Origin: Pedobacter sp. B4-66
Lineage (GTDB): Bacteria > Bacteroidota > Bacteroidia > Sphingobacteriales > Sphingobacteriaceae
Reading direction: 5' to 3'
DNA: 64,000 nt
NCBI RefSeq assembly: GCF_018492665.1
Contig: NZ_JAFVME010000002.1
Coordinates: 62,001 to 126,000 of the forward strand
Part shown: positions 34,464 through 45,900 of the stretch, piece after piece
How positions within the stretch are numbered: the stretch's first letter is position 1
Layout of the letters: the number at the start of each line of letters is the position of its first letter
Notes under the pieces: model-generated
Database searches by the model: none
Told to the model about the DNA's origin: nothing
What the model saw: the letters and a program-made list of their open reading frames with translations, nothing else
Program-made: the position numbers and the translations under genes

Positions 34464-35798
34464 ATGAATACAAAAACTTCCACAAAAATAATCCCTGTAA
34501 AAAAACCAAAGATCAACGTAATCACACTGGGCTGCTCCAAAAACACTTACGACTCTGAAGTTTTGATGGGTCAGTTGCGCGGAAACAGTTTAGATGTTGT
34601 TCATGAATCGAATAAGATTGGCAAAGACGATATTGTAGTAATCAATACCTGTGGTTTTATCGACAATGCAAAACAGGAATCAATTGATACCATATTACAA
34701 TACAGCCAGCTTAAAGATGAAGGTAAGGTAGGAAAAGTAATTGTAACAGGGTGCTTATCGGAACGTTACAAACCTGAATTAGAATCAGAAATCACTAATG
34801 TTGATGCCTTCTTTGGCACCAATGATTTAAATAATTTACTGCACTCTTTGGGTGCAAATTACAAGCATGAGCTAATTGGTGAGCGCTTGTTAACTACTCC
34901 TTCTCACTACGCTTATTTCAAAATTGCAGAAGGCTGTAACAGACCTTGCTCGTTTTGTGCTATACCTTTGATGCGTGGCAAACACGTATCTCGCGACATG
35001 GAAGAATTAGTAAATGAGGCTAAAATATTAGCAGCTAACGGCACTAAAGAGCTGATCTTAATTGCTCAGGATCTTACTTATTACGGTCTGGATATTTATG
35101 GAAAACGTAATCTTGATGAGTTATTGCGCAGATTATCTGACGTAAAAGGAATCGAGTGGATCAGACTTCAATACGCCTACCCTTCTGGTTTCCCAATGGA
35201 AATTCTTGATGCCATGAACGAGCGCGAAAATATCTGCAAGTATCTAGATATGCCTTTACAGCACATCACAGATAACATGTTGAAATCTATGCGCCGTGGT
35301 ATTACAAAACAAAAAACCATCGACATTGTAAATGAGATTAGAGCTAAAGTACCTGGTATCGCTATGCGTACAACTTTAATTTGCGGATACCCTGGAGAAA
35401 CTGAACAGGATTTTGAAGAAATGCTTAGCTGGGTTGAGGAAACTCGTTTCGACAGATTAGGATGTTTCACCTATTCTCATGAAGAAAAAACCCATGCACA
35501 TAATTTGGCGGATGATGTACCCGATGAAGTAAAACAGGAACGTGTTGATGCTATTATGGAATTACAACAAGGTATTTCTTTCGATATTAATCAAGATAAA
35601 GTAGGTAAAACCTATAAAGTTTTGGTAGATAGAAAAGAGGGTGATTTCTTTATCGGTCGTACTGAATTTGATTCTCCGGAAGTTGATAACGAAGTTTTAA
35701 TTGATGCTGCAACTGGTTATGCGGCTAATGGATCCTTTGTAAATGTTAAGATTGATCGTGCTGAAGATTTCGATCTATATGGACAGATTGTAAAATAA
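34464..35798 (+). CDS. rimO: Ribosomal protein S12 methylthiotransferase RimO
   Basis: This 444-residue radical SAM enzyme adds a methylthio group to the conserved aspartate of ribosomal protein S12. The N-terminal MTTase domain has cysteines 24, 63 and 97 for the auxiliary iron-sulfur cluster, and the radical SAM motif CNRPCSFC has cysteines 158, 162 and 165. A C-terminal TRAM-like domain (from about residue 375, YKVLVDRKEGDFFIGRTEFD) follows. The acidic-target residue type and gene context favour RimO over MiaB. It lies between ftsY and bshC. Confidence 0.95.
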   Translation: MNTKTSTKIIPVKKPKINVITLGCSKNTYDSEVLMGQLRGNSLDVVHESNKIGKDDIVVINTCGFIDNAKQESIDTILQYSQLKDEGKVGKVIVTGCLSERYKPELESEITNVDAFFGTNDLNNLLHSLGANYKHELIGERLLTTPSHYAYFKIAEGCNRPCSFCAIPLMRGKHVSRDMEELVNEAKILAANGTKELILIAQDLTYYGLDIYGKRNLDELLRRLSDVKGIEWIRLQYAYPSGFPMEILDAMNERENICKYLDMPLQHITDNMLKSMRRGITKQKTIDIVNEIRAKVPGIAMRTTLICGYPGETEQDFEEMLSWVEETRFDRLGCFTYSHEEKTHAHNLADDVPDEVKQERVDAIMELQQGISFDINQDKVGKTYKVLVDRKEGDFFIGRTEFDSPEVDNEVLIDAATGYAANGSFVNVKIDRAEDFDLYGQIVK

Positions 35799-35844
35799 AG
35801 GCTTCATATTTAGATTTATAGTTTATTAGCTTAAATTCGTAACA

Positions 35845-37431
35845 ATGCAAGCTAAATACATCTCTTATCAGGAAACTAATGCGTTCTCTTCCACTGTACT
35901 AGATTACGTTGGAAAAAATGAGAAACTAAGCTCTTTTTATAAGTATAAACCGGATTTTTCTGGTTTTGCCAAAGCTATTGCTGAACGAAATTTTAGTGCT
36001 GACAGAGCAATTCTGGTCAGCACTTTACAAAAACAGTACACCTCAATTAACCTTTCGCCTCTAGTAAAAGCCAACATTGAGCTATTAGCTGACAAAAAAA
36101 CTTTTACCATTACCACTGGCCATCAACTAAACATATTTACCGGCCCCCTATATTTTATCTATAAAATAGTTACAGCAATTAACCTTGCTAATGATTTAAA
36201 ACAGCAATTTTCTGAATACAATTTTGTCCCTGTTTATTGGATGGCAACAGAGGATCATGATTTTGAAGAAATCAATCACACAAAGGTTGAGGATAAAATG
36301 CTTACCTGGAATAAAAAAGCTAGCGGAGCAACTGGAAGATTAGACACCGCAGATATTGCTGAAGTACTTACCGCTTACAAAGGGTATCTTGGTATAAGTG
36401 AAAATGGCATCAAGTTTTCAAAAATAGTTGATCATGCTTATTCAAAAAACGAAAAATTAAGTGATGCTACCCGCGAACTGGTAGACGCACTTTTCAGTAA
36501 ATATGGCTTAGTTTGCGTGGATGCAGATGATCACAATCTTAAAAGCCAATTTGCCGAGATTATCTATAAAGATATAACTGAGGAAAACAGCTTTAAGTAC
36601 ATTAGTAAAACTAATGCTGACCTGGAATCTCTTGGCTACAAAACTCAGGTTAATCCTAGAGAAATCAATTTCTTCTACATGATTGATGGCTTAAGAGAGC
36701 GGATTGTTGAAGAAAACAGTCAATATAAGGTGATGAATTCGTCTATAGAATTCACCAAAGAAGAACTTCAAAAAGAAATAAATACTTATCCAGAAAGATT
36801 TAGCCCCAACGTAGTAATGAGGCCAGTTTATCAGGAGGTAATACTTCCAAATCTGGCTTATATTGGCGGTGGTGCTGAAGTTACTTACTGGCTACAGTTA
36901 AAAGCAAACTTTGATCACTATAAGGTAGATTTCCCTGTTCTACTATTGCGCAATTCTGCTATGGTTATTGACAAAAGAAGTGAGACCAGAATGGAAATCT
37001 TAGGAATCAGTCATAGAAATTTATTTAGCGAAACTGAAACTTTAAAAAACGAATGGGTTAAATCTCACGTTAATTTTGAATTCTCTCTTGATAATGAAGA
37101 ACGATCTGTAGCAGCTATTTTCGATCAAATAAAGCTTAATGCTTACAAAATAGATAAAAGCCTCTCTCAATCCGCAGATGCGGCCAAAACCAGGGCTTTA
37201 AAACTAATCTCTACCTTGGAGAAAAAAATGTTAAGAGCTGAAAAGCGAAAACATGTCACTTCATTCGCTCAAATAGAGAATCTTAAAGAAAAATTATTCC
37301 CTACAGGGGTTTTACAGGAAAGGGTGCTTAATATTGCTCCAATGGTGGTGCTTTATGGAGATGATTTTATTGATTCATTAGTTTCCACCTTTAAACCTTT
37401 AGACCACCAATTTACAGTTCTTTTTGCTTAA
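35845..37431 (+). CDS. bshC: Bacillithiol biosynthesis cysteine-adding enzyme BshC
   Basis: The 528-residue protein is BshC, which adds cysteine to GlcN-malate in the last step of bacillithiol synthesis. Family segments include TGHQLNIFTGPLYFIYKI, PVYWMATEDHDFEEINH, RPVYQEVILPNLAYIGGGAE and a C-terminal coiled-coil region. It shows that the cell probably makes bacillithiol as its low-molecular-weight thiol. It follows rimO by 46 bp and precedes the Ldh-family gene by 8 bp. The other bsh genes are not in the window. Confidence 0.94.
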   Translation: MQAKYISYQETNAFSSTVLDYVGKNEKLSSFYKYKPDFSGFAKAIAERNFSADRAILVSTLQKQYTSINLSPLVKANIELLADKKTFTITTGHQLNIFTGPLYFIYKIVTAINLANDLKQQFSEYNFVPVYWMATEDHDFEEINHTKVEDKMLTWNKKASGATGRLDTADIAEVLTAYKGYLGISENGIKFSKIVDHAYSKNEKLSDATRELVDALFSKYGLVCVDADDHNLKSQFAEIIYKDITEENSFKYISKTNADLESLGYKTQVNPREINFFYMIDGLRERIVEENSQYKVMNSSIEFTKEELQKEINTYPERFSPNVVMRPVYQEVILPNLAYIGGGAEVTYWLQLKANFDHYKVDFPVLLLRNSAMVIDKRSETRMEILGISHRNLFSETETLKNEWVKSHVNFEFSLDNEERSVAAIFDQIKLNAYKIDKSLSQSADAAKTRALKLISTLEKKMLRAEKRKHVTSFAQIENLKEKLFPTGVLQERVLNIAPMVVLYGDDFIDSLVSTFKPLDHQFTVLFA

Positions 37432-37439
37432 TAAATCCA

Positions 37440-38522
37440 ATGACCTTTTACACTTTTACAGAAAACAAATTACGCAAGTTTACAGAGAATGTATTTCTAA
37501 AAATGGGATGTCCAGTAGTGGATGCCCAATTGGCGGCTGATGTACTATTAAAATCTGATTTAAGGGGTATTGATTCTCATGGAGTAGCCCGTTTGAGTGG
37601 CTATGTACGCTTATGGGAAAAGCAGCGGATAAATGCAACTCCTAAAATAAAAGTTGTTCATGAAACAGCGACAACTGCCACTGTTGATGGCGATGGCGGT
37701 TTAGGTTTGGTGGTTGCTCCTTTTGCTATGAAAATTGCAATTGAAAAGGCACATATTTATGGTAGTGGATGGGTTGCAGTTAAAAACTCCAATCACTTTG
37801 GTATTGCAGGTTATCATTCATTAATGGCAGTTGAACAGGAAATGATTGGTATTAGCATGACTAATGCGAGCCCCCTTGTGGCACCTACTTATTCTAATGA
37901 ACGTTTATTGGGCACTAACCCTATGTGTTATGCTTTTCCGGCAGGCAAATACCCTCCTGTTATAGTTGATATGGCAACTGCCGCAGCTGCAAATGGAAAA
38001 CTGGAGATTGCCCAAAGATCAAATCAGCCTATTCCAGAGGGATGGGTACAAGATTCTTCAGGTAATACCTCTATAAATCCTCATCAATTAAAAGAAGGTG
38101 GTTCTTTGTTACCATTAGGTAGTGATAAAGATCATGGAAGCCATAAAGGTTATGGTCTCAGTGCTACCGTAGATATTTTATCAGCAGTGTTATCAGGTGC
38201 AAATTATGGTCCTTGGGTACCACCATTTGTTGCTTTTCTGGAACCTCCTACTGATCCTGTTGGTGAGGGCATAGGACATTTTCTTGGTGCTATGAGAGTT
38301 GATGGCTTTAGGCCTGCTCAAGATTTTAAGGATCATCTTGACAATTGGATTGAGCGTTTTAAAAGTGCTAAAACTGTTGATCCTGATAAAAAAGTAATTA
38401 TTCCCGGAGAACCGGAATTTGCTTATGAACAAGATCGTCGAATTAATGGTATACCGTTAATTGATGTGGTTGTTAATGACTTAAACGAACTTGCCAGGAA
38501 ACTTGAAATAGAGGGGCTATAA
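37440..38522 (+). CDS. Ldh-family NAD(P)-dependent oxidoreductase (malate/L-lactate dehydrogenase-like)
   Basis: The 360-residue protein belongs to the malate/L-lactate/ureidoglycolate dehydrogenase family, which reduces or oxidises 2-keto/2-hydroxy acids with NAD(P). The catalytic His lies in RGIDSHGVARLSGYV. NSNHFGIAGYHS, TNASPLVAPT, LLGTNPMCYAFPA and KGYGLSATVD are also typical. The true substrate is not readable. It is 8 bp after bshC and overlaps the convergent fucosidase gene by 6 bp at the stop codons. Confidence 0.92.
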   Translation: MTFYTFTENKLRKFTENVFLKMGCPVVDAQLAADVLLKSDLRGIDSHGVARLSGYVRLWEKQRINATPKIKVVHETATTATVDGDGGLGLVVAPFAMKIAIEKAHIYGSGWVAVKNSNHFGIAGYHSLMAVEQEMIGISMTNASPLVAPTYSNERLLGTNPMCYAFPAGKYPPVIVDMATAAAANGKLEIAQRSNQPIPEGWVQDSSGNTSINPHQLKEGGSLLPLGSDKDHGSHKGYGLSATVDILSAVLSGANYGPWVPPFVAFLEPPTDPVGEGIGHFLGAMRVDGFRPAQDFKDHLDNWIERFKSAKTVDPDKKVIIPGEPEFAYEQDRRINGIPLIDVVVNDLNELARKLEIEGL

Positions 38523-38529
38523 AGCCCCT
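38512..38529. terminator. Short hairpin over convergent stop codons
   Basis: AGGGGCT (38512-38518) pairs with AGCCCCT (38523-38529) across a 4-nt loop that contains the overlapping stops of the Ldh-family gene and the GH29 gene. It is short, with only modest A/T tracts, but placed to act in both directions. Confidence 0.5.
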
Positions 38530-39941
38530 TTAAATGAAAATGCCAATGCAGGTAGATCTTTCTGGATATTTTTAGGCAGCCATACTTTTACAGTTGTTCC
38601 CTTATTTTCCCATCTAACTTTCTGTCCGGTTTGTATTAATGTGATTGCGGTTCCTTTAGCAGGTATATTTCCGTTCCAAACAACATATTCAGGTGTTTTA
38701 TCTTTAAGACAAATTAATGCATACTTGGTTTTCCCGTCCTTACTTTGAGTAAACCAGTTATCTCCATCATGGTAGTTTTTAGTAATTCTGGTATTGTAAA
38801 TTGCTTTTCCATTTACATTTAACCATTTACCAATATCTTCAAGTCTGACTATCGCATCTTGAGGAATGGTTCCGTCAGCTTTAGGTCCAACTCCCAGTAA
38901 TAAACTACCTCCTTTTGCTACAACTTCAATTAGCGTATGTATAACCTTTGTAGCAGATTTATATTGATCATTTGGAACAAAACCCCATGCACCGCCTAAA
39001 GTCATGCAGCTTTCCCATGGGTTCGCTAATTGTTTTTGCGGTACACTTTGTTCAGGTGTCTGATAATTTTCATAGGGTCCATGAACTGTTCTATCTACCA
39101 TTAATAAACCTGGTTGTGCTTTACGAGCCATACTGGCAATTGCAGGCATATCAATATCTTGGCTCCATTCAGGAATTTTCATTCCCCATGCAAGTACTTC
39201 TTCATTAACTGTTTCTAATGGTCTAACCCATCCTCCATCTAACCAGAGAATATCTACTGAGCCATAATTATGCATCAATTCACTGATCTGATTAAATGTT
39301 TGCTTTTTAAACATGCTCCATCTCCACGGATTTTTCCTGATGTCGTAGTTATTATTTCTATCTGGAGTTGCATATTTAGGCCACCAATAATACTCAGAAT
39401 GCCAATCGGGTTTAGAAAAGTAAGCCCCAATCATAAAACCTTGTTTACGGAACGCATTAAATACATATTTTGCAACATCAGCTTTCGGATTGTCTTTAAA
39501 TGGCCCTGCCGAGATTTTAAAATCTGATTCTTTAGTATCAAACATATTAAACCCATCGTGGTGTTTGGTTGTAAATACCAGGTATTTCATGCCAGCATCT
39601 TTACCTACTTTTGCCCATTGCTCCGGATTAAATTTGACCGGGTTAAATTCTTTACTTAAACCCCAGTACCATCTCTTATAATCTTCATAATTACTTGTAC
39701 TATCTCTTGAGATCCAATCTTCAGAACATATACCCCAGGACTCTATCATACCTGGAACAGCATACAAGCCCCAATGAATAATCATCCCGAACTTTTGATC
39801 CTGCCATTTATCTAATTTCTGACTAACTAAAGGATCTTTGGGCCATTCATAAACTGTTGACTGTTGATGCACCCCATTATCCTGGGCTTTTAGTACATTA
39901 AAAAGAGTAACTAAACTTAATATTATAATGCTTTTCTTCAT
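38517..39941 (-). CDS. Alpha-L-fucosidase, GH29
   Basis: The 474-residue exported enzyme (signal peptide 1-20, ending LKAQ) is a retaining GH29 alpha-L-fucosidase. It shows FGMIIHWGLYAVPG, FTTKHHDGFNMFD and the nucleophile Asp235 in ILWLDGGWV. A C-terminal beta-sandwich follows from about residue 370. It is the last gene of a minus-strand unit with susC, susD and a ROK regulator, 62 bp after the ROK gene, so its substrate is probably the fucosylated glycan imported by that pair. The acid/base residue cannot be fixed without alignment. Confidence 0.93.
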   Translation of the reverse strand: MKKSIIILSLVTLFNVLKAQDNGVHQQSTVYEWPKDPLVSQKLDKWQDQKFGMIIHWGLYAVPGMIESWGICSEDWISRDSTSNYEDYKRWYWGLSKEFNPVKFNPEQWAKVGKDAGMKYLVFTTKHHDGFNMFDTKESDFKISAGPFKDNPKADVAKYVFNAFRKQGFMIGAYFSKPDWHSEYYWWPKYATPDRNNNYDIRKNPWRWSMFKKQTFNQISELMHNYGSVDILWLDGGWVRPLETVNEEVLAWGMKIPEWSQDIDMPAIASMARKAQPGLLMVDRTVHGPYENYQTPEQSVPQKQLANPWESCMTLGGAWGFVPNDQYKSATKVIHTLIEVVAKGGSLLLGVGPKADGTIPQDAIVRLEDIGKWLNVNGKAIYNTRITKNYHDGDNWFTQSKDGKTKYALICLKDKTPEYVVWNGNIPAKGTAITLIQTGQKVRWENKGTTVKVWLPKNIQKDLPALAFSFKGAL

Positions 39942-40003
39942 GATGCCTTAAATGTAAAAAAATCCCAGCCGACTACCAACCCCGGTTGTTACTTCACAGG
40001 AAT

Positions 40004-41194
40004 TTAAATAAATTCACAATTTTCTATAACTAATGTTGCCGCGCCAAGAATTTCAGAAATATGTGCCATTTCTGAAATTACAATAGTAGTATGTTCTGCT
40101 AGTCTTGGGATACAAAATTCATTTATAGCTTGTTGTACCGGAGCCATCAATATCTTACCACCCATAGCCCCTCTTCCACCAAGAATAATAAGCTCCGGAT
40201 TCATGATATGGATAAGGGTTGACAATCCCTTCCCGATTAAAAATGCTGCATCCGAAAGTATTGAAACTGCTAACGGATCACCATTTCTGGCAGCCGCTAG
40301 AAGATGATCACCTGCCAATTGTTTGGTATCAGCGAATAGCTTCTCCATTCTTGACGTTGCCCCCATTACCATCTCCATTTTTGCACGCTCCACAAGCACA
40401 AGTAGAGAAGTTTCCACTTCCAGACACCCTCTTTTCCCACATGAACACAGTCTATTAGTTTTAGATAGCGGAATATGACTAAACTCTCCCGCATATCCAC
40501 TATGTCCTCTAAAAAGCTTTCCATTAATTATCATTCCTAAACCAACACCCCACCCAAAATTAACCACCATAACATCCTTATGCCCTTTACCAACACCAAA
40601 CTTCAATTCGGCCTGAGCTATTAGACTGGAATCATTATCAAGGAAAACAGGTAGATCAAGCGCCTTACTTAAAGAATCAGAAAGCGTCCCTCCATCATTT
40701 AAATTAAAAAAGCTATAATTAACACCCTTTTTCGAATTAATAAAGCCCGGCATACCAATACCTACACCTAAAAGATCCTCTTTTGATATACCTGAACCAG
40801 AGATGCCATTTTTAATGAAGCTAACTAACTTATCAAAGGCATCTTCCTCTTCCGGAAGTTTAAGGGGTAGTACCTGTATAGGGCCTTGCTCCTTATTTAG
40901 CAAATCATAAATTACCATTTGAGTAACTAACTGATCCATTGCCACAGCAACTACAAAACGTTGCTTGCCAGGATTTAGCAGAAATGTAGAGGCTCGACGC
41001 CCCCCAGTTGAGGGGGCCAGGCCAGATTCACAAACATAACCTTCATCAATCAAATCATTTACTATAGTCGTAACTATAGGCACGCTTTTATTACTTAATG
41101 CACTTAATTCTGTAAGTGTCAACATTTTGTTATAATACAAATGCTTTATTACTTCTTTGTTAAGCTGTTGATGTTTTTTTTTAGTAGTGGCCAC
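40004..41194 (-). CDS. ROK-family transcriptional regulator/sugar kinase-like protein, GTG start
   Basis: This 396-residue protein is a paralogue of the ROK proteins at 5135 and 14176. A winged-helix region (LTELSALSNKSVPIVTTIV, about 25-58) precedes the ROK domain with NFGWGVGLGM, GEFSHIPL and the zinc motif CSCGKRGCLEVE; the Asp of LDNDSS is kept. The start codon is GTG at 41194, supported by alignment of VATTKKKHQQL with MTATIRKYQLL in the paralogue. It lies inside the operon, 59 bp after susD and 62 bp before GH29, so it would be autoregulated with its targets. Confidence 0.9.
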   Translation of the reverse strand: MATTKKKHQQLNKEVIKHLYYNKMLTLTELSALSNKSVPIVTTIVNDLIDEGYVCESGLAPSTGGRRASTFLLNPGKQRFVVAVAMDQLVTQMVIYDLLNKEQGPIQVLPLKLPEEEDAFDKLVSFIKNGISGSGISKEDLLGVGIGMPGFINSKKGVNYSFFNLNDGGTLSDSLSKALDLPVFLDNDSSLIAQAELKFGVGKGHKDVMVVNFGWGVGLGMIINGKLFRGHSGYAGEFSHIPLSKTNRLCSCGKRGCLEVETSLLVLVERAKMEMVMGATSRMEKLFADTKQLAGDHLLAAARNGDPLAVSILSDAAFLIGKGLSTLIHIMNPELIILGGRGAMGGKILMAPVQQAINEFCIPRLAEHTTIVISEMAHISEILGAATLVIENCEFI

Positions 41195-41253
41195 AGTTTA
41201 ATAATTGTTTATAAAAATTCTACCCAACGTAAAACCTCCTTGCAACTATTGAA

Positions 41254-42954
41254 TTAGTTACCTTCACCAAAATTCGGGTTTGTTTTATCAAACCATAATC
41301 GTTGACTACTTAATACACCCAATTCTTTATTTCCTGGGGTAAATCCTTGTTCTTGTTGAGCCTTGAGCCAGTTTTCGTTATTAGTGCCAACTGGCGGCTC
41401 ATCTAAAGCATACCTTCTAGGAATAGGTTCATTCCAAGCATTTCTTTTGTAATAGGCGGAATTATTTTTAGGATAACCTGTTCTTCTGCAAAAAGTAAAG
41501 GCCTCGTTAGCTAACCTGTAGAAGTTCAAATATTCCTGAATATAAATCCGTTCAAGATTATTAACCCCGTTAAATTTAACCCCAGGCTGATCAAGGTATG
41601 CAGCTATTTCCGTTTCGCCAGTGCCATCAAAACCAGTAGTTGAAACAGCATTGACAGCTATTTTATTCATAGTTTTTATAGAAGACGTCACCCCTTTTTT
41701 GTACCAGTCTTCAGCACTACCTTTCGTATCAAAACCGACACCGTATCCCTTTTGGATAAACTCAGCGATATAAAAACAAGTTTCCGCGTAAGTCACCATA
41801 TAATCCAGCATTTTACCGGTTGTGTTACCACCATAACGTGGGGCAAAAAACTTCTTGTTAATTGTGCTCATCAACTTAAAAGTTACATTAGTCGCAACAG
41901 GAAAAGGATTCTTATAATATTGAGCTACTGTTGGGTCTGTAGTCCAATCTGCAGGTCCTCCCTGATACATAATTAATGGGTCATTGATATTGATAAAGGA
42001 TGGCAAAGTTTTATTATTAGCATTCAAAACATCTTTAAATGACCCTACCAACTCATTAGGACTAAAATAAATTTTCAAGCGTGGATCATTAGTTGATTTA
42101 AGAAAATTTACGATAGAAGAGGTACCATACCTTGGACTTCTATAATCTATATCATTACCAATTGGATTATGCTCAGGCTTATCGTAAACAAGTTGTGCCA
42201 GGTCATCGTTATCTATTGGTCCGATAGCATCAGTCATCACTTCTTTAAAAATCCTCTTGCTTGTTTCTACATCTTGCTTTTCATAACGTACTGCAATTCG
42301 AAGCTTTAATGTATTGGCCAATTTCGCCCAATTTGTCCACTCGTTCTTATAGAAAAAATCTGCGGCACCAAAGTTCACCTGATCTGTGGCATTGGCTTTT
42401 AAAGCTACTAAAGCCGCATCAAGTTCTTTAAGCCATGTATCATACAATGTTTTTTGGCTATCATAAGCAGGTTTGAAGTTAAAATCGCTTCTTCCTTTTA
42501 CTGCCTCCAGGTAAGGCATCGACCCGTTCATATCGGTAACTTTTAGACCATGTAATACCTGAACTACATAGGTAGCTGCATTAATATTTTTATACCTCTC
42601 CTTATCTGCTCTTATGGCCACCTCATTTCTAATGGCAAAAAGGTTTGGCAAAATATTATTATAATATGCAAGATATCGACTATTTATATTTGTAGACAGT
42701 TCATAAGGATCTGTAGTTAAATGCTGGGTAAAACGAAGCAATTGCTCCAGATTTTCCCAAATCCACTCTGTGCCCTGATAGCTTTCCAGGCTTTCTAGTG
42801 AATAAGTAAACAAAGCATTTATATCAGGATTGCTTACTACACTTGGATTTGTATTCGTTTCCGCAAAATCTTTTTTACAAGATATATTGCATAAAATAAA
42901 ACCGGAAAGTAAAACTATGGCCAGTTTTTTTGTGATATGATTGATGTGGTTCAT
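41254..42954 (-). CDS. SusD/RagB-like nutrient-binding outer membrane lipoprotein (SusD-like_2 type)
   Basis: The 566-residue lipoprotein has a signal ending at NISC (Cys26), followed by KKDFAETNTNPSVVSNPDI. WTNWAKLANTLKLRIAVRYEK and the C-terminal EPIPRRYALDEPP region resemble the SusD at 40, placing both in the SusD-like_2 branch. It sits 28 bp after susC and 59 bp before the ROK gene. Given the downstream fucosidase it may bind fucose-containing oligosaccharides; this is inference from context. Confidence 0.93.
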   Translation of the reverse strand: MNHINHITKKLAIVLLSGFILCNISCKKDFAETNTNPSVVSNPDINALFTYSLESLESYQGTEWIWENLEQLLRFTQHLTTDPYELSTNINSRYLAYYNNILPNLFAIRNEVAIRADKERYKNINAATYVVQVLHGLKVTDMNGSMPYLEAVKGRSDFNFKPAYDSQKTLYDTWLKELDAALVALKANATDQVNFGAADFFYKNEWTNWAKLANTLKLRIAVRYEKQDVETSKRIFKEVMTDAIGPIDNDDLAQLVYDKPEHNPIGNDIDYRSPRYGTSSIVNFLKSTNDPRLKIYFSPNELVGSFKDVLNANNKTLPSFININDPLIMYQGGPADWTTDPTVAQYYKNPFPVATNVTFKLMSTINKKFFAPRYGGNTTGKMLDYMVTYAETCFYIAEFIQKGYGVGFDTKGSAEDWYKKGVTSSIKTMNKIAVNAVSTTGFDGTGETEIAAYLDQPGVKFNGVNNLERIYIQEYLNFYRLANEAFTFCRRTGYPKNNSAYYKRNAWNEPIPRRYALDEPPVGTNNENWLKAQQEQGFTPGNKELGVLSSQRLWFDKTNPNFGEGN

Positions 42955-42982
42955 AACCCTATTTTTTATGGTAAATGATAAA

Positions 42983-45900
42983 TTAAAACCCTGCTTTTAG
43001 TGTTAAGCCAATATAGCGTACCATAGGCGGCACAAACCCATTTTCTCTGTTTTCAGAGGTTTTAGTTGTAGCGGCCGAAGCAGGATTTATATTATTTGGC
43101 AACGAATTATACAGGTAGAAAAGATCTCTTCCGATTAGACTGACGCCCAAATTACTCAGTTTTAATTTGGCCGCAACACTTTGCGGAAACTGATAATTTA
43201 ATGCCAATTGTCTTAATGAAACCCAAGAGTTTTTAACTACCCAATAATCACCCACAGCAGTAGAAAAAGAACCTAAGCGATAATTGTATTGAGGCAAGTG
43301 TGTAGGTTCAACAAAGCCTTTTTCATAGGCTTCCTGATAAGTCATCCCTCCTACATTTACAACTGTTCCATTTGCTTGTGTTACAGTTTGTCCATTATCA
43401 AAAACTCCATCAGGAATAATTCCATCGTCATAAGTTTTTCCATCATATTTACTAGTCCATTCAATACCTCCATGATCCTTGTCTCTACCTTTAAGTGAGC
43501 TTTCAAAAATCCCCGTATGGGTACCATAGCGCTCTGAGGTTACAATCATATCTCCACCTATTTTGGCGTCAATCATTACATTCAAAGAGAATCCTTTGTA
43601 ACGGAAGGTATTATCTATACTCCCGCGGAATTTTGCATTTATATCTCCAACATCTTGCCACTCATTACTTCTTTGAGGGAATCCTGCACGAGCATCCGAG
43701 CGCCATGCCAGAACGGTTTTGCCGTTATTAGGACTTGCAACCGGATTACCATTTGCATCGGTAGCCTGAAAACTTTTAGAATGAATTTTTGTACGAATAA
43801 GGCCATATGCACCTCCCACTTTTGCAAATGGTATCTGGTCATTATTAGCATCTCCTTCATTTTGCAAAGCATAATAATCTATGTCCCCATAAAGTTCAAT
43901 AATCTTATTACGATTACGAGAATAGTTAATAGCTGTATTCCACTCAAAATCATTAGTTTTAACAGGAGTACCAGTTAAGCTAAGTTCTATACCTGAGTTT
44001 TGAATATTACCTGCATTAACCAATATAGTATTTACACCTGTTTCGGGTGCTGCAGGTATATAAATAGCTTGACGCTTATTATTATCAACATAGTAAGTTG
44101 CATCTAATCCCAATCTATTCTTAAAAAATTTAAGTTCTGCACCTATCTCCTTACCTACCTTACGCAATGGCTGTATATTTTTATCAACTGCAAAACTCCG
44201 TCCAGTTGGATCAACCAAATAAGTAAGCATAGGATTATTATTATTGCCTGCTGTAGAAAATCCGGTTAACCTATATCCTGGATTTATTACAAAAGCATCA
44301 ACATCGCCTCCTAAAACCGTAATATTTGTTCTTAACTTACCAAAGCTAACCCATTGTGGAAGTTTAAGTGTTTCTGAGAATATCCAGGATAAACTTACAG
44401 CCGGATAACTGAAAAAAGGATTTCCCTCTCCATTGGTATACACCAAAGAAGATGACCAATCACCACGATAAGTTGCCTGTAGATACAATTGGTTTTTATA
44501 TGAAAAATCAGCACTGGCATAAATAGAATTAAATGTTTTTCTATCTCCTGCACCACCCCTTGAAATTTGCGGCTTTTTAGAATTTTCTATAAAGTAATTT
44601 GCAGGAAAAACTAAACCACCATCAGTTTGTGAATCACTTATTGTTTGTTTATAACCCTGAATTTCTCCACCAATAAAACCATTAAAGCTAAAGTCTTTGT
44701 TAATCTCCTTATTAAACAGTGCCATCATTTTTAAGAAATAACTTTGTTTATTTTTCTGTATCAATTGATACCTGCCTCCGCTCAAATTATCAGAACCGGT
44801 AAAAAGATAACCTTGTCCTAATTCTTCACTTTCATTTTTCGTATTCAGATTGATCACATTACCTTCAGCTTGTAAGCTAACCCAATCTTTAAGTTTTGCA
44901 TTAATCGTTAAACGACCTCTAAACATTTGCTCATCCTGAGAATAGTTATTCTCGAATAGCCTAAACCAATAATCAGCTCCGGGTACAAAATTGGTCTCAT
45001 TAGGGTCGTAAACTTTCGGCACCCCACCCAGGCTACTGATATATTTAGACTGCTGCATCCAATATTTAGTATCGTAATTTCTTGGAAAAATCCAGATGTA
45101 ATTATTAAGGCCTAAATTGGGGGGATTCTCTCCACGCAGTGCAGAATAATCTGCGCCTGCATCAATATTAATTGCATCACTAATTTTATATGTTGAACGA
45201 AGTGAAAAAGCGTTCTTATTCAATTTATTTCTTAAATTAAATCCTTCCGATTGATTTCTTGAGTAGGAAACCCTAAAAGTCGCCTTATCATTTCCACCAT
45301 CAATAGCAACATTTGTAAGGTAACCCTTACCTGTCTGAAAAGCATCTAAATAGTTATTTGGCACAGCCTTATAAGTTGTCATTGTGCCGTCGTAATTTAA
45401 AACCTGCTGATTATTAAAACGCGGACCCCAGTTTTCCAACTCACGATTTTTCTGAGGATCTATATATGGTTGTCCATTCGCATTTACAGGAAAAACCTTA
45501 GTATCCCAATTTTGATCAGCTTTATATCCCGGATCTCTTGTATCCGTAAAGAACGCACCTACAGATCCGCCTCCAAATTCATTTTGAAAATCCGGCCCTC
45601 TGTATGGTTGCTGAAAATTAAAGCTTTGGGATACAGATACGCCCAAACCTTTATTAAGCTTTCCCTTTTTTGTAGTGATGAGTACAACGCCATTTATAGC
45701 CCTAAGTCCATATAATGCTGCTGCTGATGAGCCTTTTAATATTGAAACACTTTCAAAGTCATCCATATTAAGGTTTTTAATATCATTACCAAAATCTCTT
45801 GCGCTTGAAGATGATTCATTATCAATAATAACCCCATCGATAACAAAAATAGGTTGATTATTAGTTCCAAATGTAGAATTTCCTCTAATCAAGATCTTTG